NCBI GenBank assembly: GCA_025917655.1
Contig: CP084619.1
Coordinates: 3,205,001 to 3,269,000 of the forward strand
Source of the DNA: Chlorella sorokiniana
Taxonomy: Eukaryota; Chlorophyta; Trebouxiophyceae; Chlorellales; Chlorellaceae
Direction of reading: 5' to 3'
DNA: 64,000 bases
This document shows, one piece after another, positions 37,063 to 47,739 of this stretch (position 1 is its first letter; each line of letters opens with the position of its first letter). Below the pieces are notes generated by a model. It did no database searches, was not told the DNA's origin, and was given only the letters and a program-made list of their open reading frames with translations. The translations under genes and the position numbers were made by a program.

Positions 37063-40000
37063 TTAGGTGGCCGGCACCCCAGCCCCTGGCATGGATCGCC
37101 GCTGGGTGAGGGTGCTGGTGACGGCAGCGTGAGGCACAGCAGGAGCGTGAGGCACAGCAGCAGCAGCCGCACCGCCTGGCTGGGGCCCTTGCCCAGCGCA
37201 CGCTTCTGCACGCTGCTGGCTGCCCAGCGCTGCTTGCTCCGCTATGAGGAACCTGCAGGCCAGGTATCCCAGCAGCGTTGGAGCATTGCCGGCGAGAGCG
37301 GCGCGACAGGTGTCGGTGCGTGACCCCACCTGGCCGCGATGATGAGCCACTTGAGCAGCTCGGCCCCCAGCAGCAGGGGCGCCATGGCCAGGGCGCGCAG
37401 GCGGCGCTTGGCACGCCGCCAGGCCCTCCCCGCCCGCAGCTCCAGGGTGAGGCGATGGCGCACGGCGCTGCTGCCCAGCTGGGGCAAGCAAGGAGGGAAT
37501 GCAAGAGTTCAGGGTCAGGGGGAGAGGGAGGGGTAGGCCGTCTCCATTCACGCAAGCTGTTTCTAGCGGGCGCATGGAGATTGCCAAGCGAGGCCTGCTG
37601 GCAGTAACGGCCTGGTTAGACATGCCATGCACAAGCCCGCAGGACCGCACAGAGGCGCCCGCCCCGCCGCCCCCCCCCCCCCCACACACACGCACAAGAG
37701 TAATGCGCCCTCACATGGACAAAAAACTTGCCGACCGCCTGAGCCGCCCTGGCTGCCTTGAGGGAGCTGGTGCGCAGCACCTCCAGCGCATCCATCGGCA
37801 GCACCGACAGCCACGCCGCCTGCACACACGCTGGTCGTTGCTGGGTGACCATGACGAAGCACCACACGTTGCCCAGACACATGTTACCCAGACACAGCAG
37901 CCCTGGCCCAGTCCCGCGCACCTGACCAGCGGCAGCTCTGCTGGTGGCACTGCCCACAGCACGCCCCGCCCGTAAAGTTCCCGCCAGCGTGGCCGCACCA
38001 GCCGTTAAGCCTGCAGCGGCCTGCGCCAGAAGTTGCCACGCCGCAGTTGCCGCTGAGGCCAGCTGCTGGCAGCTGGTCGTCAGCCACAGGAAAGGACCCT
38101 GCTGTGAGGGCCGCACAGAACGGACGGCAGCCGCCGTCGGGGTTGCAAATCACACTATGCCCAGGCATTGTGTGCAACCACACCGGGCCTCGCTATCGCA
38201 AGCCCCCACCATACCTGTGCCAGGGGCGTGAAGGCAGCGCTGATACCTGCCCACACCTGCAGCAGTAATGACAGCACGGGGCCCAGCCCTGCCCAGCAGA
38301 CGCCTGCCAGGCTTGACCCCAGAGTCACCGCAGACTGCCATGCCTGGCTGCCGGCAAGGCGCAGCGTGCTGCACAAGGCTGTCACAGGCGGGCCGACCAC
38401 CTCCAGCACGGGCTGCAGCGCGCCCCTGGACGCCTTCAGCAGCAGCAGCGGGGTGAGGAGGCGGGGAGTGGCAACAAGGGCGAGGCAGACACAAGGCTGC
38501 GCACTCCGCATGCCAGTGGCAAGGTCATGCTGATGGCGGCTGCAGCCGCCTTCACAAGAGGTCCCCTGACCCCCCCCTCCCCCTTTGCATGTCTCGGTTC
38601 CCACCCGCATAAAGTTGGCCGCCCAACGCATGATCCACACAAGCGCCTCGCTCTTGCCAAACAGGTAGGTCAGCAGGATGGACAGCCTGCCGGGAATGAA
38701 GCGGTTGCGGCGTCAACAACGCAACTGGCACGCATGCGACACGGTTGCAGGCAGCAGCACAAAACAGCCCGATATGCGCCCAGCTCAGCCTGTGCCAACT
38801 GCCGCTTGGCTGTCTCCCCCACGCACGCACACACCTGATCTGAGTATGCTGCTCCAGCCACTCCAACACAGCAGCCGGTGGCAACCACACACTGGCCATC
38901 AGGCGTCGCAGCACCACCTGCGCCGCAGAAGAGCGGAGGGGGCCGGGTGCACGCGCTCGCATTTGGTGGAGGGCGAGGCATGATGTGCGGGTTGGTGCAC
39001 AGCGGCAGTGCGAAGCACGTGTAACGTTCCCTCACGTAAAGACGATGGGCTGGGCCCCTCTCCCCGCCTCTCCCACCCCTCCCCCACACACACGCTTTAT
39101 GCGCTCTTCACCTGCAGCCCCGGCACCACCTTCAGCAGGTCGTAGAAGCCCATGGCGAAGGAGAAGGCGGAGAAGGCGTAGAAGAGGGCCCAGGTGAGTG
39201 AGCGCAGCCAGGGGCGGTAGAACAGGCCGTACTGCGGCGCGTAGATGGCCCAGGCCGGCAGCCCCGACTCGTACAGCTTCAGCAGGCGCTCGTTGCCCTG
39301 GCAGCAGGAGGGTGGGGGTGGGGCGGGGGGGGCAACGCCCTGCTGGTCAGGCAGGCTGGGGCACTGGGTGGCCGGCACGGCAGGCGCGCGATGTGGACGG
39401 CAGCCCAGCTTTGAGGCCCTGCAGCCACACCTGGATGACTGGGCGCAGCATGCCCGGCACGCGCGCGTCGCTCCAGTGCAGCACCACCGTGCGGTAGCGG
39501 AAGTCGCGCCCGCGCGTGAAGGCATGCGCCGGCGTCCACCCCGCCTCATCAACGCCCGCCTGCTGCTGCGCCTGCTCTGCCTGGCGCTTCTGCTTGCGGC
39601 GCTGGCTGACGCTTTGCAGCTGCCCCTCCGAGCGACGCGCGGCATGGAGGCAACCGGTGGCTGGCGGCCGCCGGCGGTCGCGCGGTGAACGGGCTTCAGC
39701 ACAGGGGTGACGACGCCAGGGATGCACACCCTGCAATTAAGCAACACGGCTGCAGGTCAGCAGCCTGGCGTGAGCAGGCCAAAGCGGTCAGGCAGCAGCA
39801 GCCGCCACCCATCTGCCGTCGCACCAGGGGAAGCGGGTGCGCTGGCCGCCAGCTCTGCCCGTCGCGCCAACGTGCTGGTGGCGCTGCTTGCCGCGCTGCT
39901 GCCATGGGCTGCCGCCACTGCCGATTCCACAGCACCAGCAACCACCGCGGGGGTGGGGTGTCACGGGTGGGCGAGCCCCAGTACCACTGGCTGCCAAACT

Positions 40001-40968
40001 CGCTCTCAAACGAGTCGTCGTCGTCCAGGCCGCCGCCGCCCGGCGGAGTCGCATCCGCCGCCGCCACTTCCAACTCCGTCACAGCACTGCTGAACCGCAC
40101 CGTTGTTCTGTTCCCGTGCTTCTCGATGGGCACCGGGGGTGCCGCCTCTGGGAGCAGCACGCGCCTGCGCCTCGGCTGGCTGCCCAGCGCTGCAGGCGCC
40201 TGCCAGCCGCAGCGCCAGGTTGCTGCGTGCACTGCTGCGCTGCCCGGCATCCATGCCCGGCCCTTCTCCGCCTTCACTGGTCGTGGTGCCATCGCCAGAG
40301 GACCTGCGTGGAGGGTGACCGTGCAGCGCTGCACCCAGCTGCACGCTGCTGCTCTGCCGCTGCGCCGCGCTGGTGGAGCTGCACGCGCGTGCCGGGCGCT
40401 CCAGGTAGTAAGCACGGGCCACCTCCAGCTGCACCGCGGAACAACCCAGGTGTACAGGCCAAACACACACCTGGTCAGCATGCCTGAGGGGCAGAAGGGC
40501 AGAGGGCAGCGCAGGCAGCGCGCACAGCAGCCTGACCGTGGGGAACTCTCGCTTGCGCAGCCCGACGGTTTCCAGCACCAGGCGCGCCTCCAGCACCAGC
40601 GGATTGCTGTAGTCCAGGCCGCGGATGGAGGCCACCGGCACCTCAAAGGCGTGTACACAGCCTGCGTGGCTGTATGCGCTGCTGGAGAATGGGCTCGCCG
40701 CCGCCAGGCGCCCGTGCAGCACGCCAAAGCGAGAGGGGCTGCGGGGCATGGTGCTGCGCATGTCCACCAAAACCACCAGCTGCTGCTCCAGCAGCAGCAA
40801 GTGGCAGGCGCAGTGGCGGCGGCTGCTCCACATGCCGACGGTGCACCGCGTTAGGGGAACCTCCGTGGCAGGCGGGCTGTCGGCGCCCGCCAGCGGGTTG
40901 CCCGACATCCTCACGGCAAACTCCTCGCGGTCATGCCAGCCGCAGGTAGTGTCACCTCCGTGCGCCAT
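37063..40968 (-). CDS. Conserved multi-helix membrane protein of unknown function
   Basis: I cannot name the family. Exon 1 (40968-40471) opens MAHGGDTTCGWHDREEF and holds well-formed sequence such as EVPLTRCTVGMWSSRRHC and FEVPVASIRGLDYSNPLVL. Then come LEVARAYYLERPARAC, a disordered linker, VPIEKHGNRTTVRFSSAV and FESEFGSQWYWGSP. The C-terminal half is membrane-like: GRDFRYRTVVLHWSDARVPG, LLKLYESGLPAWAIYAPQYG, RPWLRSLTWALFYAFSAFSF, LTYLFGKSEALVWIMRWAAN and MAPLLLGAELLKWLIIAARW. At least two frame changes occur in the linker near 40140 and 39640. The intron near 37690 contains a C14(CA)n repeat. The last exon and the stop near 37063 are uncertain. The soluble part followed by several helices suggests an organelle membrane protein, but that is inference. 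Confidence 0.7.
37670..37690. repeat. Microsatellite C14(CA)n in an intron
   Basis: Fourteen C followed by CA repeats, in an intron of the minus-strand membrane protein gene. On the transcribed strand it reads (GT)n then a G run. Confidence 0.92.
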
Positions 40969-41716
40969 TGCTACGTCTTTCGAAGCTCTCGTGCGCGCGC
41001 CATCTCGGAGCTGAGGTTCCGCAGGTCTTCAAACAGCCCGCAAGTATGAACGCAAAAGGAAGTTCGGAAGAGCTTCGAGAGCAGCGCAAGGTACCGAGGC
41101 GTAGCCAACAAGTTCAGCCGTTTCAACCAAGGTCACCGCCCTGTCACATGCGGCAATCCGCCCACGGCTACCAGCTTGCTCGTCTTCCAGTACTAGCAAC
41201 CACGCACTGGCATTTTCTGGATCAAGCCAATGTCACAGTACATGGTGCCGAAAACGCGTGTGTACAAGGTGCAGAGCCAATGCAGAGTTCAGGGCGCTGC
41301 AAGGAAGAGCAGGTGTGTGTATGGGGGTGCCTCCAAGACGAGTTGATTGATACAGCATCAAAAAGCAACGCAGGTACACATGATGACGGAGGCTATCATG
41401 GTGGGAAGCAAGGGGAGGGCCACCAAAGGCGACTGGAGTCTGCTGGGCAGCGCATGCAGGGGAAAATCGAGGTACAACAGCGGCGCAGAACCAGCAATAC
41501 AGATTCGTTTTCCTGAGGCACAGGTGAGGACGCGATAGGACAAGGAGTGAGCAGTCTGAACGATGCAGGGCGCAGTGTGGCGAGCGGCCCTCAGCAATCT
41601 TCGCATGGTGACAAAACACAAGGGGGATGCGCGAATGCTCGGTCGCAGCTCAAGGGCGTGATGGGGTGGGCGTGCAACTGCAGCGGCCTGCAGAAAGCGG
41701 GACATGTGTATGCGAA
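40969..41716. other. Intergenic region between two minus-strand genes
   Basis: About 750 bp: promoter of the 37063-40968 gene and 3' UTR of the next. No domain is found in the open frames here. Confidence 0.5.
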
Positions 41717-42597
41717 TCACGCCGGGTGGCTCAGCAAGCGCGCCTTGATCCCTGAGTAGCTGAGCGCTGCAAAGGCTGGTGGTGGCAGGGTCTTGGGCTT
41801 TGGCGACACATGGTACACAGTCTGGCAGAAAGCCAGGGCACAGAAGACGGTCCAAAGGAGCAGGAGGTCTTGCAGGCGAGCTGCCAGGCTGCCGTCAGCA
41901 TCCTCGCCCTCGTCGCCACCCCCTTGGTTCCACCAGTCGTCGCCGCCACCAAAACCACCACCATCACCGCCGCCATCACCCAGCTCATCATCATCGCCGC
42001 CGAAGCCCCGCCTGCCCCGGCGCCGCTTTGTGCGGGTGCCAGCCAGGCAGTACGTGGGCACCGTCAGCCGCCGCGTATGGTTGTAAGTCCGCGGCGGCGG
42101 AGGCGCCACAGCGGCCAGCACGCCCGCACTGCAGGCTGCCACTGTCAGTTCGGCTGCTGGGCTCAGCCCGTCGCAAGCTGCTGCTACGAAGAAGGCCGAG
42201 GCTAAAGAACGCTGCAAGGGCTCGTGCTCGGGTGAGAGGTGCCCCTTGAGGGCAGCTGGCAGACCCAACAGGCTGCCCTGCCGCAGGGCCACGCAGCCAC
42301 CGAGTAGGAGACCAGCCATGTCCACAGGCTGGCCGGAGGATTGAAGCTGCAAAGGGAAGGCAGGGGGCAGGCGCGCGTTGAAGTCTGATTTGCTAACAAG
42401 TGACGCTAAGACTCCCACATGGGTGGAAGACCTTGCAGGCTTTGTTGGAGGCCATTGGCACCGCAGGCCACACCTGAGCGGCAGTGGCGGGAGACTGCAG
42501 GGTGTGCGAGGAAGGGACCTGGCGCTTTTGAAGCCTGGCGACTGCTGATGGAAAAGGGTAGCGTCTGCAACTCGCGAGGTAATGGATAGCAGGCCAA
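41717..42597 (-). CDS. Small membrane protein with Gly/Asp-rich segment, unknown
   Basis: No family recognised. An ATG at 42597 begins MACYPLPRELQTLPFSISSR, Ser/Arg-rich and like an organelle transit peptide. That frame stops at 42406, and the sequence continues one frame over with FPLQLQSSGQPVDMAGLLLG, either through a small intron or a sequence error. Next are LASAFFVAAACDGLSPAAEL and AACSAGVLAAVAPPPP (hydrophobic), then a basic stretch (TKRRRGRRG) and an unusual repeat-like Gly/Asp segment containing GGDDDELGDGGGDGGG. A second hydrophobic helix, LQDLLLLWTVFCALAFCQTV, lies near the end. The stop is at 41719-41717. It is divergent from the eL34 gene. Confidence 0.5.
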
Positions 42598-42730
42598 AAC
42601 GACTGGCGGAGGGCCCGTAAGAGCGCTGCGATGTTCCTGGTTTCTTTCTTTTGCGGCCCGCGCGCTGAAACGGGCTCCCGGCGCCTCTCTGAGCCTCTTT
42701 CACGGCGCGGGGGAGGATCAGCCAGCCAAG
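42598..42730. promoter_or_regulatory. Compact divergent promoter upstream of eL34
   Basis: 133 bp between the proposed start of the minus-strand gene and the eL34 ATG. It contains pyrimidine-rich stretches (gtttctttctttt and gcctctttc), as expected near the transcription start of a ribosomal protein gene. No TATA box is apparent. Confidence 0.5.
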
Positions 42731-43981
42731 ATGGTGCAGCGCCTCACTTACCGCCGCCGGCACTCCTATGCCACCAAGAGCAACAAGCAGCGGGTGCTGC
42801 GCACTCCTGGTGCGCCATGGAGGCATCTGTTAGCGTGTTCAGTGCACGACCTGCTCGTCGGGCTACCATGCGCGGCCTGTCATGCAGGGCGGGCATGCCT
42901 GCAAGCTGTGGGTGCGTCATCAGCGGTCCTACACCTTCTGACCTTGACAATGACCAATGTGCAGGCGGCAAGCTGACCTTCCAGCTCGCCAAGAAGAAGA
43001 CTTCTCACCCGACCTGCCCCATCTCCGGCCAGCGCCTCCACGGGGTGAGAGGCCTCGGCTGTCAGCTTATCCACGAATTCCAATTCGTGTGTGGAGACGA
43101 GCAGATGCCTCGACGATGCCACGAACTGACCTTCTGGCCTTGCCGCAGCACCGCACTGCTTCCCGGCCTGCCGACTTCTTGCTCGCCTGCAGAGGGCCTG
43201 AAGTGATTACCGTCGCTTGTGCGTTTTCCTTGCAGCTGCCCGCTGTGCGGCCCAACAGCCTGCACCGCGTGAACAAGAGCAAGAAGACCGTGCACCGTGC
43301 TTACGGCGGCCACCTTGCGGCGAGCGTGGTCAAGGAGCGCATTGTGCGCGCCTTCCTTGTGGAGGAGCAGAAGATTGTGAAGAAGGTGCGAGCAGCTCCG
43401 CGCAGTCACCAGCACACAGCACTCTCCAATGTCGCAGGAGAACAGCGCAGCAGAACAGCAGGGGTTGGATTGGATGCAGCACAGCAACGGATTGGCAAGG
43501 CAGCTGTGGCGGTCTGCCAGGAGCCCGTTTGCAGCATTGCAGGCAACTATGTGTCAGCGCTGTGGATACTGGGGCAGCTGGACAGTGCAGGTGCCAGCAT
43601 GGAAAATTCCTGTCCGGGCGTGGAACATATTCAGCTGTGATGCGCACAGCAGCCTATTGCGGCTTACATGCATTCAACCTCAGCATCAGACATGCATTCA
43701 ACCTCAGCATCAGCAGCTCGCCTCGCCGCCAATCCAGCAAAATTGAGGCTGCTGATGCAGCCTTTGTTGCAAGCATTCATCTTTCTCAGCCTGTTGGCTG
43801 ACGACTAGCTGCTGCTGCTGCCTGCGCGCTGGTGTGTTCGTGCGTACCGCTATTCAATGTTCACATCCTATGTGCCCGAACCCTGTCCATGCAGGTGCTG
43901 AAGCTGCAGGCCGCGAAGGAGGCCGCTCAGGCGAAGGCGCAGCAGGCTGGCAGCAAGAAGAAGAAGAGCAGCAAGAAGTGA
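42731..43981 (+). CDS. RPL34: 60S ribosomal protein eL34
   Basis: Structural protein of the cytosolic large ribosomal subunit. Exons: 42731-42809 ([20 protein letters not shown]), 42965-43044 ([20 protein letters not shown]), 43236-43385 ([17 protein letters not shown] and [20 protein letters not shown]) and 43895-43981, ending in a Lys-rich tail KKKKSSKK then TGA. All junctions keep phase and the length is normal for eL34. The zinc-type pair is reduced to one Cys in this part, as in many eukaryotic eL34s. The first two introns follow G-ending exons with gtgcgc and gtgaga donors. The last intron (about 510 bp) carries a 24-bp tandem duplication. No sequence slips were needed. Confidence 0.98.
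43666..43713. repeat. Perfect 24-bp tandem duplication in eL34 intron
   Basis: The unit starts acatgcattcaacctcagc and occurs twice, head to tail, without mismatch, inside the last intron of eL34. Confidence 0.97.
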
Positions 43982-44028
43982 GAGTGGCTCCACTCCGCAG
44001 CCTGGCTCACATGACTTAGCAGCATGAA

Positions 44029-44033
44029 TGTAA
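44029..44033 (+). terminator. TGTAA polyadenylation motif, eL34
   Basis: TGTAA 48 bases after the eL34 stop, the usual green algal polyadenylation signal. Confidence 0.6.
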
Positions 44034-44212
44034 TCTTCACGCCCTGATTTCTCATTGAAGGGCAAGGTGGCAGGCCAATGCTGTTGAGGAGTTAGCAACT
44101 GCGCCGGCTGGTGCTGCAGTGGCGCTTGCATGCAATCGCGGCACGCTGTGCACGCCTGTCTTTGCAGCGTTTAGTGATCAGTTGGAGGCTGGCATCGTTG
44201 TCTGTTTTCGTC

Positions 44213-46718
44213 ATGGACAGTAACAAGGAGAACCAGGAACAGGAGGAGGCTCCCTCTGAGCTTCCTAGTGTTGCCAGCCCGCGGATCAGCTCGGTGGGGG
44301 CATCTGAGGACCCTGCGGGCAGCAGCCGCCCTGTCGATCAGTTTCAACATCCACCACAGCCTTATGAACTGACCAGCGGTCACGACCACCTGCACTGGGG
44401 CGGGGTTGGCAGGCGTGTGGGACAGCAACCCCACGACACCCGCTCCATTGCCTCCAGCGCGGCAACACGCGACGATAAGAGCATTTATGAGGAGCCAGGG
44501 CCGCTGGATGCCACAGAAGGTGCGCTTGCTTCAGGCTCTTGATGGGTGTTGATCGGTTCGCGGCCCAAACCTGTTGATGTCGGCTATACAATGCAGAAGG
44601 GGTTGAGCGTGGCGATGAAGAGGAGGAAGCGGAGGAGATCGCCCTGACACAGGTGCCACGCAGCAGCGGCCGTAGGAGACGCAGCGGCTGCGTTTCAGGA
44701 GCGGATGCCGGTGGCATAGACATATAAGGCTTGGCTTTTGGCAGCCTTTGTGGTGCAGTATAGGAACCTTACATGAAAAAATAAGCTGCAACTGCCCCTT
44801 GCGCCACACCTGTGCTGCTCCCAGGTGCAGGGCGAGCTCCGCGAGGCAGCGCCGTTGCAGCCCGAGGGCAGCGCTGCGGACAGCGCCTACACCGCCATCT
44901 CGGGCGGGGGCAGCCTGGCAGAGGTGATGGACCAGCTGGCGAACCAGGCGGTGGCGGGGGAGCTGAGCCCGCGGCAGGCAGCTGCCGCCATTCGCACCGC
45001 CACGCACGGCTTGGGGCCCTCCGCCGGCGGGGACGACTCCGTGACCGCCAGCGGCGACCCGCCGGCAAGCATCCAGGCTGCCGACGCGCTGAGGGAGCTT
45101 TCCCTCCAGGATGCCGAAAAGCCATCCGCAGATCAGCCCGCCGATTCGCCGGTTGTTGAAGCTCCTGGCATTCCTGAGTCGCCGGCAGCGTCCACGGCAG
45201 GCTCTCCGGAATCGCCGCCTGCTGCAGCAACAGGCGGGTCCCCGGAGGCGCTGCTTGCCTCCGAGGCAGGCATTCCGGACTTGCCGCTGGCAGCCACAGC
45301 AGGGACCACTGAGCACACGACGGCAATGGCGACGGCGCAAGCCGTGCCCGAATCAATGCACGCAGTGGAAGGTGCGGGCACTGCCATGCTGGTCCCAGAG
45401 GGCGGTGCTCATGCCGCTGACGAGCAGGCGCCGTCCGAAGCCGCTGCAGCCGTCACCGATAGCCCAGCTCAGGACGACCCGCTGCCCGTCTCCCTTTCGG
45501 CGGAGGAGGCAGCGGCGGCGGATCGGGAGTGCGTGATGGCGGCACTTGCTGCAGAGCCCGATGACGTCGCCGAGGCGCTGGCGGCAGCTGAGGAGGAGGC
45601 TTCTGCTGCGGTGCAGCCACCCGCCCCCTGCTGGCGTGGAGCAGGAGGGGTCGCCAGACGGTGCTGCCGCCTCTGCGCCCGCCGCCGGCCCCAACTTTGA
45701 GTCCCGCTTCATGCAGCAGCTGGCTGCCTCCGCCAGCGAGGACGACCTGGCGGTGTACACCGCAGACTCGGGGGTGCCGCAGGAGGCGGTGCGGCCGCCC
45801 TCGCCGCCGGAGCAGCCCCAGGCACGGGCGCAGCCCCAACCGGCGCAGCGGGTGCAGCAGGAGGCTGTCCCGTCAGCCCACCCTCCCTCCGCCATGCAGC
45901 CGCTGTCCGTTGACGGTGTCGACAGGCGGACGAGCGAGGCGACGGCGGCGCTGGCAGCCATCAACGCGTCGGGTGGTGCGGCGTCGCAGGTGCAGGACAG
46001 CAGGGGCGAGGAGGCCCCGCGGCCGGGCCTGCTGTTCCCGCCCTCGTGGTACCAGACCTTCAACGGTGAGCACCCTGGTGGCGGCGCTGGGCCGGCACTG
46101 GGGCATGCGGTGCAGCGCGAGGGGGCAGGCACCAGTGCGTCTCTTGGGCAGGCTGCCTAGCTGGCACCCCAGACTTTGCTGCAGCTTGCATGTCGATGTT
46201 GCTGTGGCAGAAGCGCGGGCCCCCCGCTTCTCCAACACACACACAACGACAGGCGCATGCGCCCCCGCCCCCAACACACACACCAGGCCTGCTGTACATG
46301 GACGGCGTGGATGCGCTGGGGCGCCCCGTGGTGGTGCTCAATGCGGGTGAGGGGCTCGGCGGCGGCAGCTGCCCCTGCCCGTTGCCAGCTCGCGTGAGGT
46401 GCTGCTCGCTGGGCCTGCTTGCTGTGGGGGAAGGTGGATGGGCAGCGCATCAACCGTGTGTTGCCCCCCTCCAGACGCGGTGCCCTCCAACATGAAGAGC
46501 AGCGCCCTGATCTACGTCAAGGCGCACCTGGAGCCGCTGGTCAACCAGGTGTGTGGGGGGGCAAGGGGCTGGCTGGTGCACCCCAGCTGGGCCGAGCCAG
46601 CCCGCGGTGCAGCAGGGCGGGTTGAAGGGAGGGTGCGGCGCGATGCCTCAGCTCCCTGCTGTGGTTCCTGTTCCGGCAAGGCTGCCTCCCTTCCGTGGCC
46701 TGGGCCCGTTGCCACCCC

Positions 46719-46749
<31 letters not shown>

Positions 46750-47298
46750 ACACACACCACCCCAGGGCGACTACGTGTTGGTGTTCACGCCCCGCGGCGC
46801 AGCCAAGCTGCCCAGCATGTGGATCATGGGCGCCTACCGCTCCCTGCCCCGCCCCTTCCGCAAGAACGTGCAGTATGTGGTACTGGTGCGCCCCTCAGGT
46901 GAGGCGGCGCCTGCCCCGCATCCCAGCCCCTCCCAGCATTGGCCGGCCCGGCGGCAGCTGGGAAGCACTCCTTCCTACTGCTCACTCTGAGGGCCACTCG
47001 TGCCGTGCAGCCTTTTTGCGCACCGTCTTGGCCTTCATGCGCCCATTCGTCAGCAAGAAGGCTGGCCGCAAAATCAAGCAGGTGCGAGTTGTGGCTACCC
47101 CGTCTTGGCTGTGCCCCCAGTTTGTGACAGTGGCATCAATACTGCGGGAGCCCCACTCCCACTGCTTTGCAGGTAGACAGCGTGCACGACATTGCAGAGG
47201 CCACCTGCGGGGAGGTGACCGTGCAGTCACTGGGCCCTGCCTTTGCAGCAGAGCAGCTTGCAGCGACTGCAAACAGCAGCCCAGGGGGCTCCCCTTGA
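44213..47298 (+). CDS. BCH/CRAL-TRIO domain protein with long disordered N-terminus
   Basis: The C-terminal 180 residues match the divergent CRAL-TRIO (BCH, BNIP2/RhoGAP-type) domain, which binds lipids or small GTPase partners. Exons: 44213-44519, 44597-44652, 44825-46065, 46287-46346, 46474-46548, 46766-46898, 47011-47081 and 47173-47298. Domain blocks in order are LLYMDGVDALGRPVVVLN, SALIYVKAHLEPLVNQ, DYVLVFTPRGAAKLPSMWIM, YRSLPRPFRKNVQYVVLVRP and FLRTVLAFMRPFVSKKAGRK, then VDSVHDIAE. The first 500 or so residues start MDSNKENQEQEEAPSELPS and are acidic, Ala/Pro/Ser-rich and probably disordered. They contain degenerate repeats of about ten residues around ESPAASTAG, ESPPAAATG and EALLASEAG. 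One frame slip is likely near 45625. The intron before exon 6 ends with a C21(CA)n repeat. Confidence 0.87.
46715..46757. repeat. Microsatellite C21(CA)n immediately upstream of a 3' splice site
   Basis: Twenty-one C then eleven CA units, followed by CCACCCCAG and the exon that starts GDYVLVFTP at 46766. The repeat therefore forms the polypyrimidine tract of this acceptor. Confidence 0.95.
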
Positions 47299-47344
47299 CA
47301 GGCCTTTGAAATATGCTGCCTGCATCGTTAATTTCAGTCCTGCA

Positions 47345-47349
47345 TGTAA
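47345..47349 (+). terminator. TGTAA polyadenylation motif, BCH-domain gene
   Basis: TGTAA 47 bases after the stop of the BCH/CRAL-TRIO gene. Confidence 0.55.
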
Positions 47350-47587
47350 GCATGACAAAACAGGATCAGCCAGGATCATTCAATGAAGGTGTCTGTGAGA
47401 AGGTGGACAGGCATCTTCGGCTCTGCACTTCGTGTACGTCTCAGTAGCATGGCTGCGCGCCTGCTGCTCAGCTTCCCAAGTACGCCACTATGATAACCTT
47501 CACGCATTGCAGATTAAGATCTTTTGAACGATTTACCAATGCTCTGAGTATCCACAGCCGTTTGCGCTTTTCGTACCTTGGCGGCGG

Positions 47588-47592
47588 TTACA
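47588..47592 (-). terminator. TGTAA polyadenylation motif, CLEC16A-like gene
   Basis: TGTAA on the minus strand, 148 bases after the stop of the CLEC16A-like gene. Confidence 0.45.
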
Positions 47593-47739
47593 GGTGCCGA
47601 TGAAATGATGCACGTGTGACATGAACGCAGCAGGAGGAGAGGCAGGCACATAGGCAAGGAAAGTGTGCAAGGGGAATCGGAAGTCGAGCGGGCCCTCATC
47701 CCGCTGACTTCCGCAAAGGTTGTGCGCTGCACATGCTGT

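Larger units (their letters stand above)
47299..47739. other. Convergent 3' region
   Basis: About 440 bp of lower-GC sequence between convergent genes. TGTAA occurs at 47345-47349 for the BCH-domain gene and TTACA at 47588-47592 (minus-strand TGTAA) for the CLEC16A-like gene. Confidence 0.6.

Noticed and set aside
46700-46760. C-run/CA repeats as telomeric or mobile-element ends
   Set aside because: No telomere unit (TTTAGGG-type), no inverted repeats and no target-site duplications flank them; they sit inside introns.
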